DNA of 41,308 nt from Gracilibacillus halophilus YIM-C55.5 (GCF_000359605.1 NZ_APML01000002.1:1-41308); one strand, 5' to 3'. Positions 10,097-24,137 are shown, counted from the first letter of the stretch. The notes: generated by a model not told the origin, from the letters alone. Made by a program: numbers and translations.

Positions 10097-10124
10097 GAAA
10101 GAGGGTCAAGCATTCCTCTTTCTT
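10095..10124. terminator. Inverted repeat after dnaN, possible terminator
   Basis: AAGAAAGAGG (10095-10104) and CCTCTTTCTT (10115-10124) form a 10-bp stem with a 10-nt loop overlapping the dnaN stop. No clear T-run follows on the plus strand, so efficiency is uncertain. The rest of the gap to yaaA (10125-10320) shows no gene. Confidence 0.5.
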
Positions 10125-10320
10125 AACATCAAACTCACCCTTCATTCTAAAATAAAACACCTCTTCATATGGTTCTATACAGCGTTTTCCCTTGATGAAA
10201 AAAATATCACTTTATAGGTTCACTTTTCTTATCGTTAAATATTTAGTAAAATGGATAGAAGGGACAAGTTTGTTTATATGTATGTTACGATTGTTCTTCT
10301 GTCAAAAAGAAGGTGATAAA

Positions 10321-10554
10321 ATGCGAGAAGAAATTGAAATTAATACGGATTACATTCCACTCGGCCAATTCCTAAAACTAGCGAATATTTTGGAATCAGG
10401 CGGTATGATTAAAATGTTTTTAAAAGAAAATGGCGTTTATGTCAATAATGAGTTAGAAACGCGTCGCGGAAGGAAATTATATCCAGGGGATGTCGTCGAA
10501 TTAGATGACATTGGTACATTTATTGTGACGAGCTCTCCGACGGGCGAGTCGTAG
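10321..10554 (+). CDS. yaaA: S4-domain RNA-binding protein YaaA
   Basis: This 77-residue protein consists of one S4-like RNA-binding domain, with the signature FLKLANILESGGMIKMFLKENGVYVNNELETRRGRKL. It is the conserved small gene between dnaN and recF in Firmicutes; its exact role is not settled, and in B. subtilis it has been linked to ribosome assembly. ATG 10321 is chosen because AAGGTGATAAA directly precedes it. A longer in-frame reading starting at 10192 would add 43 residues unlike the family. The recF start lies 15 nt downstream. Confidence 0.92.
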   Translation: MREEIEINTDYIPLGQFLKLANILESGGMIKMFLKENGVYVNNELETRRGRKLYPGDVVELDDIGTFIVTSSPTGES

Positions 10555-10569
10555 TGAAAGGGACGTATT

Positions 10570-11682
10570 ATGCATATCCAACAATTAGATCTCACCCATT
10601 TTCGCAATTATCAGCATTTAACCATCCGATTTGATGACAAAGTCAATGTAATTATTGGTGAAAACGCACAAGGAAAAACGAACGTTATGGAAGCCATTTA
10701 TGTACTTGCTTTTTCCAAATCACATCGTACAACGAAAGACAAAGAGCTGATTCAATGGAATGAAAATTATGCTAAAATAGAGGGGAAGATCTCAAAACGT
10801 AAACAATCATTTCCCTTAGAAATTAGTCTGTCAAACAAAGGGAAAAAGGCAAAGTTAAATCACCTTGAGCAACGAAAACTGAGTGACTATATTGGTGCTT
10901 TAAATATTGTGATGTTTGCTCCTGAGGATCTCACTTTAGTTAAAGGAAGTCCTCAAATAAGACGACGTTTCATCGATATGGAGATTGGTCAAATTCAACC
11001 TGTCTATATGTATCACCTCGGCCAATATATTAAAATTTTAAAGCAGCGAAATCATTTGTTAAAAGATTTACAACGAAACGGGCAAACCGATCGTACGATG
11101 CTTCGTGTCTTAACCGAACAATTAATTGAACATGCAGTTGTCATTTTGCAAAAGAGATTTGTATTTTTGAAGTCTTTAAGGAAATGGGCACAAGACATTC
11201 ATAGTAGCATCAGCAGAGGGAAAGAACAATTAGATATCCAATATCAACCAACGATTGATGTATTAGAGGATACAAAACAGGAAAAAATAGTAACAATATT
11301 TCAAACCCATTTTGAACGGATGGAACAAAGAGAAATTGATCGTGGCACTACATTAATTGGTCCGCATCGAGATGATTTATATTTTTACGTCAATCAACAA
11401 AATGTACAAACATTTGGCTCTCAAGGACAACAACGTACAACGGCATTGTCTTTGAAGCTAGCAGAAATAGAGTTAATTTATCAAGAAGTTGGTGAGTATC
11501 CAATTTTATTATTGGATGATGTTTTAAGTGAATTAGATGATCATCGACAGTCTCATTTACTCGACACCATTGAAGGAAAAGTACAAACATTTGTCACAAC
11601 AACAAGTGTTGATGGGATTGATCATCGAACACTGGATAAAGCGGAAATCTTTCGCGTTGAAAATGGTCAAATCACGAATTGA
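10570..11682 (+). CDS. recF: DNA replication and repair protein RecF
   Basis: This 370-residue SMC-like ATPase acts with RecO and RecR to load RecA on gapped DNA. Walker A GENAQGKT is at residues 30-37. The ABC-type signature region, with [17 protein letters not shown], is followed by Walker [13 protein letters not shown] near the C-terminus. The length is typical. It follows yaaA by 15 nt and precedes remB by 15 nt, consistent with one transcript. recR, a functional partner, is also in this window at 39.8 kb. Confidence 0.97.
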   Translation: MHIQQLDLTHFRNYQHLTIRFDDKVNVIIGENAQGKTNVMEAIYVLAFSKSHRTTKDKELIQWNENYAKIEGKISKRKQSFPLEISLSNKGKKAKLNHLEQRKLSDYIGALNIVMFAPEDLTLVKGSPQIRRRFIDMEIGQIQPVYMYHLGQYIKILKQRNHLLKDLQRNGQTDRTMLRVLTEQLIEHAVVILQKRFVFLKSLRKWAQDIHSSISRGKEQLDIQYQPTIDVLEDTKQEKIVTIFQTHFERMEQREIDRGTTLIGPHRDDLYFYVNQQNVQTFGSQGQQRTTALSLKLAEIELIYQEVGEYPILLLDDVLSELDDHRQSHLLDTIEGKVQTFVTTTSVDGIDHRTLDKAEIFRVENGQITN

Positions 11683-11697
11683 TAAAGTGGGGATAGA

Positions 11698-11985
11698 ATG
11701 TTTATTCATATTGGAGACGACCATGTTATACAGTCGCAAGAAGTCATAGCCATCATTGATTATCAGTTAGCTTCCTCTTCAACGATTAATGAAGAAATGG
11801 TGACCGATATGAGAAAGAAGGAAAAAGCGATTGTTACCAATGAGCAACAAACCAAAGCGATTGTTGTCACATCAAATTATATTTATTACAGTCCGCTTTC
11901 GGTATTAACGTTGAAAAAACGAGCGAGCATGATTTCTACGATTAGTAAGCTTGAAGATTATTCAGAAACGAATGAAGAAGAATAA
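11698..11985 (+). CDS. remB: Extracellular matrix regulatory protein RemB (YaaB, DUF370)
   Basis: This 95-residue protein opens MFIHIGDDHVIQSQEVIAII, the hallmark of the RemB/YaaB family (DUF370) found between recF and gyrB in Bacillaceae. In B. subtilis RemB promotes biofilm matrix gene expression alongside RemA; the details are less clear than for RemA. The ATG is preceded by GTGGGGATAG. The C-terminal part is rich in charged residues. Confidence 0.88.
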   Translation: MFIHIGDDHVIQSQEVIAIIDYQLASSSTINEEMVTDMRKKEKAIVTNEQQTKAIVVTSNYIYYSPLSVLTLKKRASMISTISKLEDYSETNEEE

Positions 11986-12034
11986 ATGCTCATTCCATTT
12001 GTTCATTACTAAATAAGAATTGTAGGTGAATCGA

Positions 12035-13962
<1,928 letters not shown>

Positions 13963-14003
13963 TGGATACAGTTTCTCCCTGATAGGAATAGGAGGTCGTA
14001 GCT

Positions 14004-16478
14004 ATGGTGGATCAACAACGTCCACATGTTCAAGAAGTAAATATAGGTCAAGAAATGCGTGCATCTTTTTTAGATTATGCTATGAGTGTCATTGTGGCAC
14101 GTGCATTACCTGATGTTCGTGACGGTTTAAAGCCTGTTCACCGAAGAATATTATATGCACTCAATGATCAAGGAATGCATGCCGATAAACCATATAAAAA
14201 ATCAGCACGTATTGTAGGTGATGTCATCGGTAAATACCATCCACACGGCGACTCAGCTGTTTATGAAGCGATGGTACGTATGGCACAAGACTTTAGTTTC
14301 CGATATATGCTTGTCGATGGACACGGAAACTTTGGTTCAGTTGATGGTGACCCCGCAGCAGCGATGCGTTATACGGAAGCTAGAATGTCCAAAATATCAA
14401 TGGAAATGGTTCGTGACATTAATAAAAATACGATTGATTACATGGAAAATTATGATGGATCAGAAAAAGAACCGAATGTGTTGCCATCTCGTTTCCCCAA
14501 TTTATTAGTGAACGGTGCTGCAGGGATCGCAGTTGGTATGGCGACTAATATACCTCCTCACCATTTGGGAGAAACGATTGATGCCATTTTAGCGATTAGT
14601 CGAAATCCTGAAATAAGCATTTCTGAATTGATGAACGAGTACATTCCAGGGCCTGATTTTCCTACATCTGGGCAAATTCTCGGTCGTAGCGGGATTAAAA
14701 AGGCATATGAAACAGGGAAAGGTTCCATTACGATTCGATCCAAAACCGAGATTGAAGAACATGCAAATGGTAAAAATTCGATTCTAGTCACGGAATTGCC
14801 TTATCAAGTCAATAAAGCAAAGTTGGTTGAAAAAATAGCCGAATTAGCGAGAGATAAACGGATTGATGGAATTACAGATCTCCGTGATGAGTCGGATCGA
14901 AATGGCATGCGGATTGTCATTGAATTACGAAAAGATGCCAATCCTAATGTGGTCTTAAACAATTTGTATAAACAAACGGCATTACAAACATCTTTTGGTA
15001 TCAACATGTTGGCATTAGTTGATGGACAACCAAAAGTATTGAATTTAAAGCAATGTCTGGAACACTATTTAGAGCATCAAAAAGTAATCATTACACGCCG
15101 AACACAATATGAACTTGATAAGGCAGAAGCACGCGCGCATATTTTGGAAGGTTTACGAGTGGCACTGGACCATATTGATGAGATTATTACGTTAATACGT
15201 GAATCTCAAACAACGGATATTGCTCGTGACGGGTTGATGCAACGCTTTGAATTAAGTGAAAAGCAGTCTCAAGCGATATTAGACATGCGTTTGCAACGAT
15301 TAACAGGTTTAGAGCGTGAAAAAATAGAAGATGAATATAAACAAATCAAAGAATTAATTGATGAGTTAAGAGCCATTTTAGCGGATGATGAAAAAATTCT
15401 AGATATCATTCGTGAAGAATTAACGGAAATTAAAGACCGTTTCTCTGATGAACGAAAAACGGAAATTGTCAGTGGTGGAATTGATTTTATTGAAGATGAA
15501 GATTTGATACCAGAAGAAAATATCGTAATTACTTTAACGCATCAAGGTTATATTAAACGATTGCCAGCGTCCACTTATCGCGCGCAACGTCGTGGTGGTC
15601 GAGGAATTCAAGGAATGGGGACCAATGAAGATGACTTTATTGAACATTTAGTCTCTTGTTCCACACACGATACCGTATTATTCTTTTCCAATAAAGGAAA
15701 GGTCTACAGAGCCAAAGGTTATGAAGTGCCGGAGTTTAATCGAACAGCAAAAGGTATACCGATCATTAATATGTTAGAGATAGAACAGGGCGAATGGATT
15801 AACGCGGTTATATCTGTTCAAGAGTATCATGAGGACTGGAATTTAGTGTTTACGACGAAGTATGGTATTTCGAAACGAACGTCACTGATTCAGTTTGCTA
15901 ACATTCGAAAAGGTGGACTTATCGCACTGAATTTAAGAGAAAATGATGAATTAATTTCCGTTCGCTTAACAGATGGCACGAAGGATATGTTAATTGGAAC
16001 GAAGTATGGTTATGTCATTCGTTTCGAAGAAGAACAAATTCGAACCATGGGAAGAACGGCAGCAGGTGTAAAAGGAATCTCTTTGCGAGACAATGATGAA
16101 GTCGTCTCAATGGAAATTGTTGAAGAAGGAGAATATGTCTTAAACGTTACTGACAATGGTTATGGAAAGCGGACGCCGATTGAGGATTACCGTATTACTA
16201 ACCGTGGTGGTAAAGGAATTGTCACTTGTCATATTACAGAAAAAACAGGTGAAGTTGTTGCAGTTAAGACCGTTTCTGAAGAAGAAGATATTATGATCAT
16301 GACAATATCCGGTGTATTAATTCGCATGCAAGTAGAGGGGATTTCTACTACAGGACGAAATACACAAGGCGTTCGACTCATTCGATTGCAAGAAGGGGAA
16401 AAAGTTGCGACAGTTGCCAAAGTAGATCCCGAAGAAACAGAAGACGAAGAAGAGATAGAGGCAGAGTCAAAGAGCTAG
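14004..16478 (+). CDS. gyrA: DNA gyrase subunit A
   Basis: This 824-residue DNA cleavage and wrapping subunit works with GyrB. The catalytic tyrosine is Tyr123 in RYTEARMS. The quinolone-resistance region [17 protein letters not shown] shows the sensitive-type Ser84. The GyrA box [10 protein letters not shown] opens the C-terminal beta-pinwheel, and the protein ends in an acidic tail (about residues 804-824). The start ATG 14004 follows GGAGGTCGTAGCT. It is 41 nt downstream of gyrB. Confidence 0.98.
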   Translation: MVDQQRPHVQEVNIGQEMRASFLDYAMSVIVARALPDVRDGLKPVHRRILYALNDQGMHADKPYKKSARIVGDVIGKYHPHGDSAVYEAMVRMAQDFSFRYMLVDGHGNFGSVDGDPAAAMRYTEARMSKISMEMVRDINKNTIDYMENYDGSEKEPNVLPSRFPNLLVNGAAGIAVGMATNIPPHHLGETIDAILAISRNPEISISELMNEYIPGPDFPTSGQILGRSGIKKAYETGKGSITIRSKTEIEEHANGKNSILVTELPYQVNKAKLVEKIAELARDKRIDGITDLRDESDRNGMRIVIELRKDANPNVVLNNLYKQTALQTSFGINMLALVDGQPKVLNLKQCLEHYLEHQKVIITRRTQYELDKAEARAHILEGLRVALDHIDEIITLIRESQTTDIARDGLMQRFELSEKQSQAILDMRLQRLTGLEREKIEDEYKQIKELIDELRAILADDEKILDIIREELTEIKDRFSDERKTEIVSGGIDFIEDEDLIPEENIVITLTHQGYIKRLPASTYRAQRRGGRGIQGMGTNEDDFIEHLVSCSTHDTVLFFSNKGKVYRAKGYEVPEFNRTAKGIPIINMLEIEQGEWINAVISVQEYHEDWNLVFTTKYGISKRTSLIQFANIRKGGLIALNLRENDELISVRLTDGTKDMLIGTKYGYVIRFEEEQIRTMGRTAAGVKGISLRDNDEVVSMEIVEEGEYVLNVTDNGYGKRTPIEDYRITNRGGKGIVTCHITEKTGEVVAVKTVSEEEDIMIMTISGVLIRMQVEGISTTGRNTQGVRLIRLQEGEKVATVAKVDPEETEDEEEIEAESKS

Positions 16479-16484
16479 TCAAAT

Positions 16485-16545
16485 CCTTCATTTTTCAATA
16501 CTATAGAGATTAAAGAGATTCCGTATAAAACTAGAAAAATGAAGG
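16485..16545 (+). promoter_or_regulatory. Perfect 12-bp inverted repeat covering the next gene's ribosome binding site
   Basis: CCTTCATTTTTC (16485-16496) and GAAAAATGAAGG (16534-16545) are exact complements with a 37-nt loop. The 3' arm includes the first half of the Shine-Dalgarno GAAGGGTGAG (16541-16550) of the HD-GYP-like gene that starts at 16557. If both arms are in the transcript, the stem would hide the ribosome binding site. No T-run follows, so it is not a standard terminator. The regulatory role is inference. Confidence 0.6.
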
Positions 16546-16556
16546 GTGAGATCAAA

Positions 16557-17642
16557 ATGCAGGTACATCCAAAACAACTCGTATCAGGTTGCGTCCTAAA
16601 AGATGCAGTATATGGTAAAACCAATCATCCTATTATACCTCGTCAAACAGTCATCGATCAAAAGCATATGCAGGTGCTCTTGCATTTTGGTATTGAATCC
16701 GTAGTTGTATCGGATATGTTGGACAATGGAGAGAGGTTTGAACCACAGAAAATCACAGAAACGCAGGACGAAGATGAAGCCAAGTATACAATGACGCTTC
16801 CATTTGAAACACTTTATATTCAAGCGGTAAAGCAATACAAGCAAATATTTACCAAATGGCAAAGTGGCTCACCAGTCGTTATGCATGAAGTACGGGAAAT
16901 GATCATGCCATTATTCGAAAAGATAGACGATGTGCATTTAGATTTATTTTTGTTACATCGATTTTCGAATAAAGAGGACTATTTCTATCATCATGGTATT
17001 TCCGTTGCACTAATAAGTGCTCATATCGCACAGAAGCTTGGTTATGAAAAAGAATGGATACAAATAGGACTAGCAGGTTTGCTCTCTGATTGTGGAATGG
17101 CGAAGATTCAAATGACGCCATTTCATAAAACGACGCAGTTAACGATTGAGGAATATGAAGAAATAAAAAAACATCCAACTTATTCATATAAGATGATTGA
17201 GAATATTTCATCGTTATCGAAAGATGTGAAAATTGCGATTCTCGAACACCACGAACGTTTAGACGGAAGTGGTTATCCATTAGGAGTAAGAGATGATAAA
17301 ATTCATCTCTTTGCGAAAATCATTGCCGTTAGTGACACGTATCATGCTATGACTTCAGAACGTCTCTACCGGCCAAAACAATCGCCTTTTAAAGTGATGG
17401 AAGAATTATTACGGTTACAACATTACAAATTCGACCATCAAGTATTGCAAGTATTCGTCCAATCATTGATGAATTATACGATTGGTACACAAGTCCAATT
17501 ATCTAATGGAAAGAAAGGCTATCTCGTTTTCATTGATGAACATGATCCGACTCGGCCAATGGTACGATTAATGGAGAATGACGAAATTATTTCATTAAAA
17601 GATAAACCGACCGTTTTTATTGAAGATATAGATACGCACTAA
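16557..17642 (+). CDS. HD-GYP-like domain protein, HD dyad degenerate
   Basis: This is a 361-residue protein with an uncharacterised N-terminal part (about 1-140) and a C-terminal HD-GYP-type domain. Family motifs seen are HHGISVAL, HHERLDGSGYP (residues 231-241, containing GYP) and AVSDTYHAMTSERLYRPKQ. Where catalytic members read LLHDIGK, this protein reads LLSDCGM (Ser177-Asp178). The HD histidine and the following lysine are therefore lost. HD-GYP enzymes normally hydrolyse cyclic-di-GMP; this one may be an inactive sensor or scaffold (inference). ATG 16557 is preferred over ATG 16539 because GAAGGGTGAG sits just before it. It stands between gyrA and guaB, where B. subtilis has yaaC, and is followed by a terminator. 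Confidence 0.85.
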   Translation: MQVHPKQLVSGCVLKDAVYGKTNHPIIPRQTVIDQKHMQVLLHFGIESVVVSDMLDNGERFEPQKITETQDEDEAKYTMTLPFETLYIQAVKQYKQIFTKWQSGSPVVMHEVREMIMPLFEKIDDVHLDLFLLHRFSNKEDYFYHHGISVALISAHIAQKLGYEKEWIQIGLAGLLSDCGMAKIQMTPFHKTTQLTIEEYEEIKKHPTYSYKMIENISSLSKDVKIAILEHHERLDGSGYPLGVRDDKIHLFAKIIAVSDTYHAMTSERLYRPKQSPFKVMEELLRLQHYKFDHQVLQVFVQSLMNYTIGTQVQLSNGKKGYLVFIDEHDPTRPMVRLMENDEIISLKDKPTVFIEDIDTH

Positions 17643-17651
17643 TATTCTACT

Positions 17652-17699
17652 AGTCGCTCGTAACGTCAGAAAAAGACGAATCGGGCGACTTTATTTTAT
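17652..17699 (+). terminator. Terminator after the HD-GYP-like gene
   Basis: AGTCGCTCG (17652-17660) pairs with CGGGCGACT (17682-17690), with one G-U pair, and is followed by TTATTTTAT. The loop is about 21 nt. Confidence 0.75.
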
Positions 17700-17805
17700 C
17701 GAGTAAGTGGTAATACATAATGTTCGAAATTTATTTGTAAGCTCTTACATGATGGAGTGACGTATCTTGTCTGTGATGGTGGTCGAATAAAACGAGAAAA
17801 AAGCC

Positions 17806-17834
17806 TTGAAAAACGCTCGGACATGTCGTATTGT
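17806..17834 (+). promoter_or_regulatory. Candidate guaB promoter
   Basis: TTGAAA (17806-17811) and TATTGT (17829-17834) have a 17-bp spacer and lie about 66 bp before guaB. The -10 is a weak match. I saw no purine riboswitch in 17700-17899. Confidence 0.4.
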
Positions 17835-17854
17835 AAATAACAATAGTTAAATAA

Positions 17855-19375
<1,521 letters not shown>

Positions 19376-19388
19376 TAAAAAATGTAAC

Positions 19389-19448
19389 GGAAGAAAATTC
19401 ATCTCTCTTCCCTTTACCAAGAGAGACTGAGGAATTTTCTTCCTTTTT
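19389..19448 (+). terminator. Strong terminator after guaB
   Basis: GGAAGAAAATTC (19389-19400) and GAATTTTCTTCC (19432-19443) form a 12-bp stem. A nested stem TCTCTCTT/AAGAGAGA lies inside the loop, and TTTTT follows. Confidence 0.9.
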
Positions 19449-19622
19449 AATAGATGTAATCGATCCAACGATAACCATTTGTCTAATACCAAATGCTTGG
19501 TTACAAACTGTGTCAAAAATCTCATTTTCTATAGATGTCGGATGTGGTAAAATACTGTCGTGATAAAAAGAGTTTCTTATAAAAATAGATAGAGAAAATA
19601 AAACATTCGGAGGTAGGAAAAC

Positions 19623-20969
19623 GTGAAAAATCTAATAACAAAAACTGTATCACTCGTTATGGCAGTGATACTTATATTTGCAAGTTTTACCACATTCTCA
19701 TCCATTGAAGTTCAAGCTAATGAATCTGTATCTGTTCATGCAGAATCAGCGATTATTGTAGATGCGAAAACAGGGAAAATTTTATATGAGAAACAATCGG
19801 ATTTAAAATTACCACCAGCAAGTATGACCAAAATGATGACAGAATACCTCGTATTAGAAGCAATTAATAACGGGGATATTAGCTGGGATACAACAACACA
19901 AATTAGTGATTATGCATACAGTATCTCTGCTGATAGTACATTTTCAGGGATAGGACTGAAACAAGACAAAGACTATACGGTGCGACAATTATATGAAGGC
20001 ATGTCAATCATATCCGATAATGCGACAACGATAGCATTGGCTGAGTTAATTGCAGGATCGGAAGCAGAATTTGTTCAAATGATGAATGAAAAAGCGAAGG
20101 AAATGGGACTACCTGAGTATAAATTTGTTAATTCTACAGGTCTAGCGAATGAAGATTTAGGTGAGAACTATCCAGAAGGCACAGAAGCAAATGGCTATAA
20201 TTTACTATCCGCTCGTTCTGCTGCACTTCTTGCTTATCACTTAATTAATGATTATCCAGAAGCGCTGGATTTCTCTAGTACAACCCGTTCTGAATTGGAC
20301 AATCAACCGCTACAAAACTTAAATTGGATGCTACCAGAGTGGGACGATAATAACTTTGTACAGTATGGCTATAAAGGCGTTGATGGGCTGAAAACAGGTT
20401 ATACAGATGAAGCGGGTTATTGTTTTACTGGTACAGCGAAGCAAGGCGATCGCCGGTTGATTACAGTTGTCATGAAAACAGGCAGTAAAGGAGAACGTTT
20501 TGAAGAAACGGCGAAATTGATGGATTATGGTTTTAGTCAATTCACTTCAGAAGAGCTATTTCCAAAAGGGTATCAGATTGAAGAGGAATCGACGTTACCT
20601 GTGACGAAGGGGAAAGAATCAGAAGTCGAAATTGCCACTAATACGAGTGTACAATCGATGATAAAAGAAGGAGAAAAAGATTTATACCAACTTCGTTATG
20701 AGATCAACGAGGAGAATTTAACGGGAGAAGGAGCGTTAGAGGCCCCTGTTGAAGAAGGCGAAAAAGTAGGCGAAGCTGTTTTAGAATATACGGGAGACGC
20801 GAATAATGATTATATTGAAGGGATCGGTGGAGAGCAACGCGTTGATGTAGTTGCAACGAATGCAGTCGAGAAATCGAACTGGTTTATGCTGATGTTAGGA
20901 GCGATCGGCGATTTCTTTGGCAATGTCTATCATACGGTTGTTGATACCGTACAAGGTTGGTTTAGCTAA
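19623..20969 (+). CDS. dacA: D-alanyl-D-alanine carboxypeptidase (PBP5 type)
   Basis: This 448-residue low-molecular-weight penicillin-binding protein trims the terminal D-alanine from peptidoglycan stem peptides. It has a signal peptide (about 1-33, ending at VQA). The three catalytic motifs are SMTK (Ser67, Lys70), SDN (131-133) and KTG (257-259). A PBP5-type C-terminal beta domain follows, and then a C-terminal hydrophobic/amphipathic anchor (NWFMLMLGAIGDFFGNVYHTV). The start is GTG 19623 behind GGAGGTAGGAAAAC. It sits between guaB and pdxS as in B. subtilis, and no clear terminator separates it from pdxS. Confidence 0.96.
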   Translation: MKNLITKTVSLVMAVILIFASFTTFSSIEVQANESVSVHAESAIIVDAKTGKILYEKQSDLKLPPASMTKMMTEYLVLEAINNGDISWDTTTQISDYAYSISADSTFSGIGLKQDKDYTVRQLYEGMSIISDNATTIALAELIAGSEAEFVQMMNEKAKEMGLPEYKFVNSTGLANEDLGENYPEGTEANGYNLLSARSAALLAYHLINDYPEALDFSSTTRSELDNQPLQNLNWMLPEWDDNNFVQYGYKGVDGLKTGYTDEAGYCFTGTAKQGDRRLITVVMKTGSKGERFEETAKLMDYGFSQFTSEELFPKGYQIEEESTLPVTKGKESEVEIATNTSVQSMIKEGEKDLYQLRYEINEENLTGEGALEAPVEEGEKVGEAVLEYTGDANNDYIEGIGGEQRVDVVATNAVEKSNWFMLMLGAIGDFFGNVYHTVVDTVQGWFS

Positions 20970-20988
20970 TCCCTCATTTTCCTAGTTA

Positions 20989-21017
20989 TTGGCTTGGCTT
21001 TTTGGTTGCTGTATTAT
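20989..21017 (+). promoter_or_regulatory. Candidate pdxS promoter
   Basis: TTGGCT (20989-20994) and TATTAT (21012-21017) have a 17-bp spacer, 73 bp before pdxS. Hexamers are imperfect. Confidence 0.45.
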
Positions 21018-21090
21018 ATAATAAATAAGGGAAAAGTAGAGAATCGATGAATGAAATAGATAAGCAATCAACATTTAGGAGGAACAAATT

Positions 21091-21975
21091 ATGTCCAAAG
21101 TAGGTACAGATCGTGTAAAACGTGGAATGGCTGAGATGCAAAAAGGTGGCGTCATTATGGACGTCGTTAATGCAGAACAAGCCAAAATTGCTGAAGAGGC
21201 CGGTGCCGTTGCCGTTATGGCTTTAGAACGTGTTCCATCAGATATTCGAGCAGCTGGTGGTGTAGCACGTATGGCTGATCCCACAATTGTTGAAGAAGTG
21301 ATGAATGCTGTCTCTATCCCAGTGATGGCAAAAGCACGAATTGGTCATATTGTTGAAGCACGTGTATTGGAATCAATGGGTGTAGATTATATTGATGAGA
21401 GTGAAGTGTTAACACCAGCAGATGAAGAATATCATCTGAATAAGAAGGAATATACGGTGCCATTTGTTTGTGGTTGCCGTAATCTAGGAGAAGCGACAAG
21501 ACGTATTGGTGAAGGTGCATCCATGTTACGTACAAAAGGAGAACCAGGTACAGGTAATATCGTTGAAGCTGTTCGCCATATGCGTGAAGTTAACGCACAA
21601 GTTCGCAAACTAGTGAATATGTCTGAAGATGAAGTGATGACGTATGCCAAAGATATTGGTGCTCCATATGAAGTGTTACTACAAATCAGAGAGAGCGGCC
21701 GTCTACCTGTTGTTAACTTTGCAGCCGGTGGTGTAGCAACGCCAGCTGATGCTGCATTAATGATGCAATTAGGTGCAGATGGTGTATTTGTCGGATCGGG
21801 TATTTTCAAATCAGACAATCCAGCAAACTTTGCGAAGTCAATTGTAGAAGCAACGACTCATTATGAAGATTACGAGTTAATTTCGAAGATTTCCAAAGGT
21901 ATTGGAACGGCTATGGAAGGACTAGAGATGAGTACACTTGCTCCAGAAGATCGGATGCAAGATCGTAGTTTTTAA
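21091..21975 (+). CDS. pdxS: Pyridoxal 5'-phosphate synthase subunit PdxS
   Basis: This 294-residue synthase subunit forms a dodecamer. It makes PLP from ribose 5-phosphate, glyceraldehyde 3-phosphate and ammonia supplied by PdxT. The substrate-binding lysine is Lys81 in MAKARIGH, and the phosphate-binding loop [28 protein letters not shown] is intact. The ATG follows TAGGAGGAACAAATT. It precedes pdxT by 21 nt. This is the DXP-independent B6 pathway typical of Bacilli. Confidence 0.98.
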   Translation: MSKVGTDRVKRGMAEMQKGGVIMDVVNAEQAKIAEEAGAVAVMALERVPSDIRAAGGVARMADPTIVEEVMNAVSIPVMAKARIGHIVEARVLESMGVDYIDESEVLTPADEEYHLNKKEYTVPFVCGCRNLGEATRRIGEGASMLRTKGEPGTGNIVEAVRHMREVNAQVRKLVNMSEDEVMTYAKDIGAPYEVLLQIRESGRLPVVNFAAGGVATPADAALMMQLGADGVFVGSGIFKSDNPANFAKSIVEATTHYEDYELISKISKGIGTAMEGLEMSTLAPEDRMQDRSF

Positions 21976-21996
21976 TACGAGCGAGGAGATAGCAGA

Positions 21997-22584
21997 ATGG
22001 TACGAATAGGTGTTTTAGGTCTACAAGGTGCAATACAAGAACACGTAAGATCCATTGAAACAACAGGTGCAGAGACCGTTGTCATTAAACGAACGGATCA
22101 ATTAGCAGATATCGACGGACTCGTGATTCCCGGTGGCGAAAGTACAACGATGCGCCGTTTGATTGATAAATATGACTTTTTTGAGGCACTACGTCATTTC
22201 GGTGAGCAAGGTTATCCTATATTCGGTACTTGTGCTGGTTTAATTTTATTGGCAAAGGAAATTGAGGGACAAGATCAAGCTCATCTCGAATTAATGGATA
22301 TGACAGTTGAGCGAAATGCATTTGGTCGTCAGCGTGAATCATTTGAAGCAACTTTAGCCATTCAAGGTGTGGCGGATGATTTTGAAGCCGTATTTATTCG
22401 AGCACCGTATATTACACAAGTTGGTTCAGACGTAGAGATTTTGGCGACGTATCAAGACAAAATTGTTGCAGCTCAACAAGGGCATTACTTATGTAGTGCG
22501 TTTCATCCAGAATTGACCGATGATGACCGTTTGGCCGCATATTTTGTTGATATGGTGAAAAATATAAAAGGGATAAAACAATGA
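21997..22584 (+). CDS. pdxT: Pyridoxal 5'-phosphate synthase glutaminase PdxT
   Basis: This 195-residue class I glutamine amidotransferase releases ammonia that passes to PdxS. The catalytic triad is visible: Cys79 in GTCAG, with His170 and Glu172 in FHPEL. The PGGEST motif (45-50) is also present. It is co-transcribed with pdxS (21-nt gap, GCGAGGAGATAGCAG before the ATG). The stop lies immediately before the serS T-box leader. Confidence 0.98.
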   Translation: MVRIGVLGLQGAIQEHVRSIETTGAETVVIKRTDQLADIDGLVIPGGESTTMRRLIDKYDFFEALRHFGEQGYPIFGTCAGLILLAKEIEGQDQAHLELMDMTVERNAFGRQRESFEATLAIQGVADDFEAVFIRAPYITQVGSDVEILATYQDKIVAAQQGHYLCSAFHPELTDDDRLAAYFVDMVKNIKGIKQ

Positions 22585-22589
22585 TAGGA

Positions 22590-22816
22590 AATAGTAATTG
22601 CGTATCTTATGTACAGAGAGCCGGTGGTTGGTGCGAATCGGTATAAGACGTGATGAATCCATCCTAGAGTGGTATATCGAATCTTGTAGTAGATATACTC
22701 GGTCTTGCAAGCCGTTATCTTGTAATTAAGCCGGAAGAAAAATATTATTCTTCAACTAGGGTGGTATCGCGGGAAGACTCTCGTCCCTACTTTTTATGTA
22801 GGGATGGGAGTTTTTT
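22590..22816 (+). promoter_or_regulatory. T-box riboswitch leader of serS
   Basis: The canonical T-box sequence AGGGTGGTATCGCG is at 22758-22771. Upstream is a Stem I with an AGTA element (about 22595) and a specifier loop where TGAATCCATCC suggests codon UCC (22658-22660, serine). The antiterminator competes with a terminator: ACTCTCGTCCCTAC (22777-22790) pairs with GTAGGGATGGGAGT (22798-22811), followed by T6. Uncharged tRNA-Ser should stabilise antitermination and raise SerRS. The specifier codon is less certain than the overall class. Confidence 0.93.
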
Positions 22817-22859
22817 GTTTATGGATATACAATGATTATAAATGAAGGAGGAGTACGTT

Positions 22860-24137
22860 ATGCTTGATATGAAAATGTTACGGAAAAACTTTGATGATGT
22901 GAAGGCGAAGTTAGCACACCGTGGAGAAGATTTATCGGATTTGGATCGTTTCGGTGATCTAGATACAAAACGTAGAGAATTAATTGCTGAAACGGAACAA
23001 CTTAAAGCCAAACGGAATGAAGTATCGAAACAAATTTCTCAGTTAAAAAAAGAGAAAAAAGATGCAGATGAGCCAATTGCGGAAATGAGAGAAGTAGGCG
23101 ATCGAATTAAATCCATTGATGAAGAATTGAAACAAGTAGAAGAAGAATTAGAACAATTGATGTTGTCCATTCCTAATATCCCGCATGAATCTACGCCAAT
23201 TGGTGAATCAGAAGATGATAATGTAGAAGTTCGTCAGTGGGGAGATACCCCTTCTTTCTCATTTGATGAAAAACCTCATTGGGAGATCGCAACTGATCTA
23301 GATATTTTAGATTTTGAACGAGCGGCAAAGGTCACTGGTAGCCGTTTTGTCTTTTATAAAGGTCTTGGTGCGCGATTGGAACGTGCTTTGATGAATTTCA
23401 TGATGGATTTACACGCTGATGAACATGGTTATGAGGAAATGCTCCCGCCATACATCGTGAATCGAATGAGTATGACAGGCACAGGCCAATTGCCAAAGTT
23501 TGCAGAGGATGCCTTTAAAATTGATGACTGGGAGTATTACTTAGTGCCGACTGCTGAGGTGCCTGTGACGAATTATTATCGAGACGATATCTTAACTGTA
23601 AATGATTTGCCGAAAAAATATACCGCATTTAGTGCCTCATTCCGATCAGAAGCAGGTTCAGCTGGACGTGATACACGTGGATTGATCCGTCAGCATCAAT
23701 TTAACAAAGTTGAACTCGTTCAATTTACGAAGCCAGAAGATTCTTATGATGTGTTAGAAGAATTAACAAATCATGCTGAAAAAGTCTTGCAGCTACTAGA
23801 GCTACCCTACCGAGTGATGAGTATGTGTACAGGTGATCTCGGATTTACGGCAGCGAAAAAATATGATATCGAAGTATGGATGCCGAGCAATGATACGTAC
23901 CGAGAAATTTCATCTTGTTCGAATTTTGAAGACTTTCAAGCACGTCGAGCAGGGATTAAGTTTCGCAGAGAAGAGAAAGGCAAACCCGAATTTGTCCATA
24001 CATTAAATGGATCAGGTCTCGCCATTGGCCGAACGGTAGCAGCGATCCTTGAGCATTATCAACAAGCGGATGGCACCGTTCAAGTACCAGAAGTACTCGT
24101 TCCTTATATGGGTGGAAAAACGGTGATTGCGTCATAG
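22860..24137 (+). CDS. serS: Seryl-tRNA synthetase
   Basis: This 425-residue class II synthetase attaches serine to tRNA-Ser. An N-terminal coiled-coil arm of about residues 30-105 is rich in Lys/Glu/Gln ([16 protein letters not shown]) and reaches the long tRNA-Ser variable arm. The catalytic domain follows, with [29 protein letters not shown] (motif 2) and [10 protein letters not shown] (motif 3). ATG 22860 is chosen because AAGGAGGAGTACGTT precedes it; an upstream in-frame start at 22842 overlaps that site. It is regulated by the T-box leader, and a tRNA-Ser gene lies 110 bp downstream. Confidence 0.97.
   Translation: MLDMKMLRKNFDDVKAKLAHRGEDLSDLDRFGDLDTKRRELIAETEQLKAKRNEVSKQISQLKKEKKDADEPIAEMREVGDRIKSIDEELKQVEEELEQLMLSIPNIPHESTPIGESEDDNVEVRQWGDTPSFSFDEKPHWEIATDLDILDFERAAKVTGSRFVFYKGLGARLERALMNFMMDLHADEHGYEEMLPPYIVNRMSMTGTGQLPKFAEDAFKIDDWEYYLVPTAEVPVTNYYRDDILTVNDLPKKYTAFSASFRSEAGSAGRDTRGLIRQHQFNKVELVQFTKPEDSYDVLEELTNHAEKVLQLLELPYRVMSMCTGDLGFTAAKKYDIEVWMPSNDTYREISSCSNFEDFQARRAGIKFRREEKGKPEFVHTLNGSGLAIGRTVAAILEHYQQADGTVQVPEVLVPYMGGKTVIAS

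Noticed and set aside
10192..10320. 43-residue N-terminal extension of YaaA
   Set aside because: It does not resemble the family, and the ribosome site AAGGTGATAAA lies directly before ATG 10321.
16557..17642. YaaC ortholog
   Set aside because: The position matches yaaC of B. subtilis, but the sequence has GYP-domain motifs and no resemblance I recognise to YaaC.
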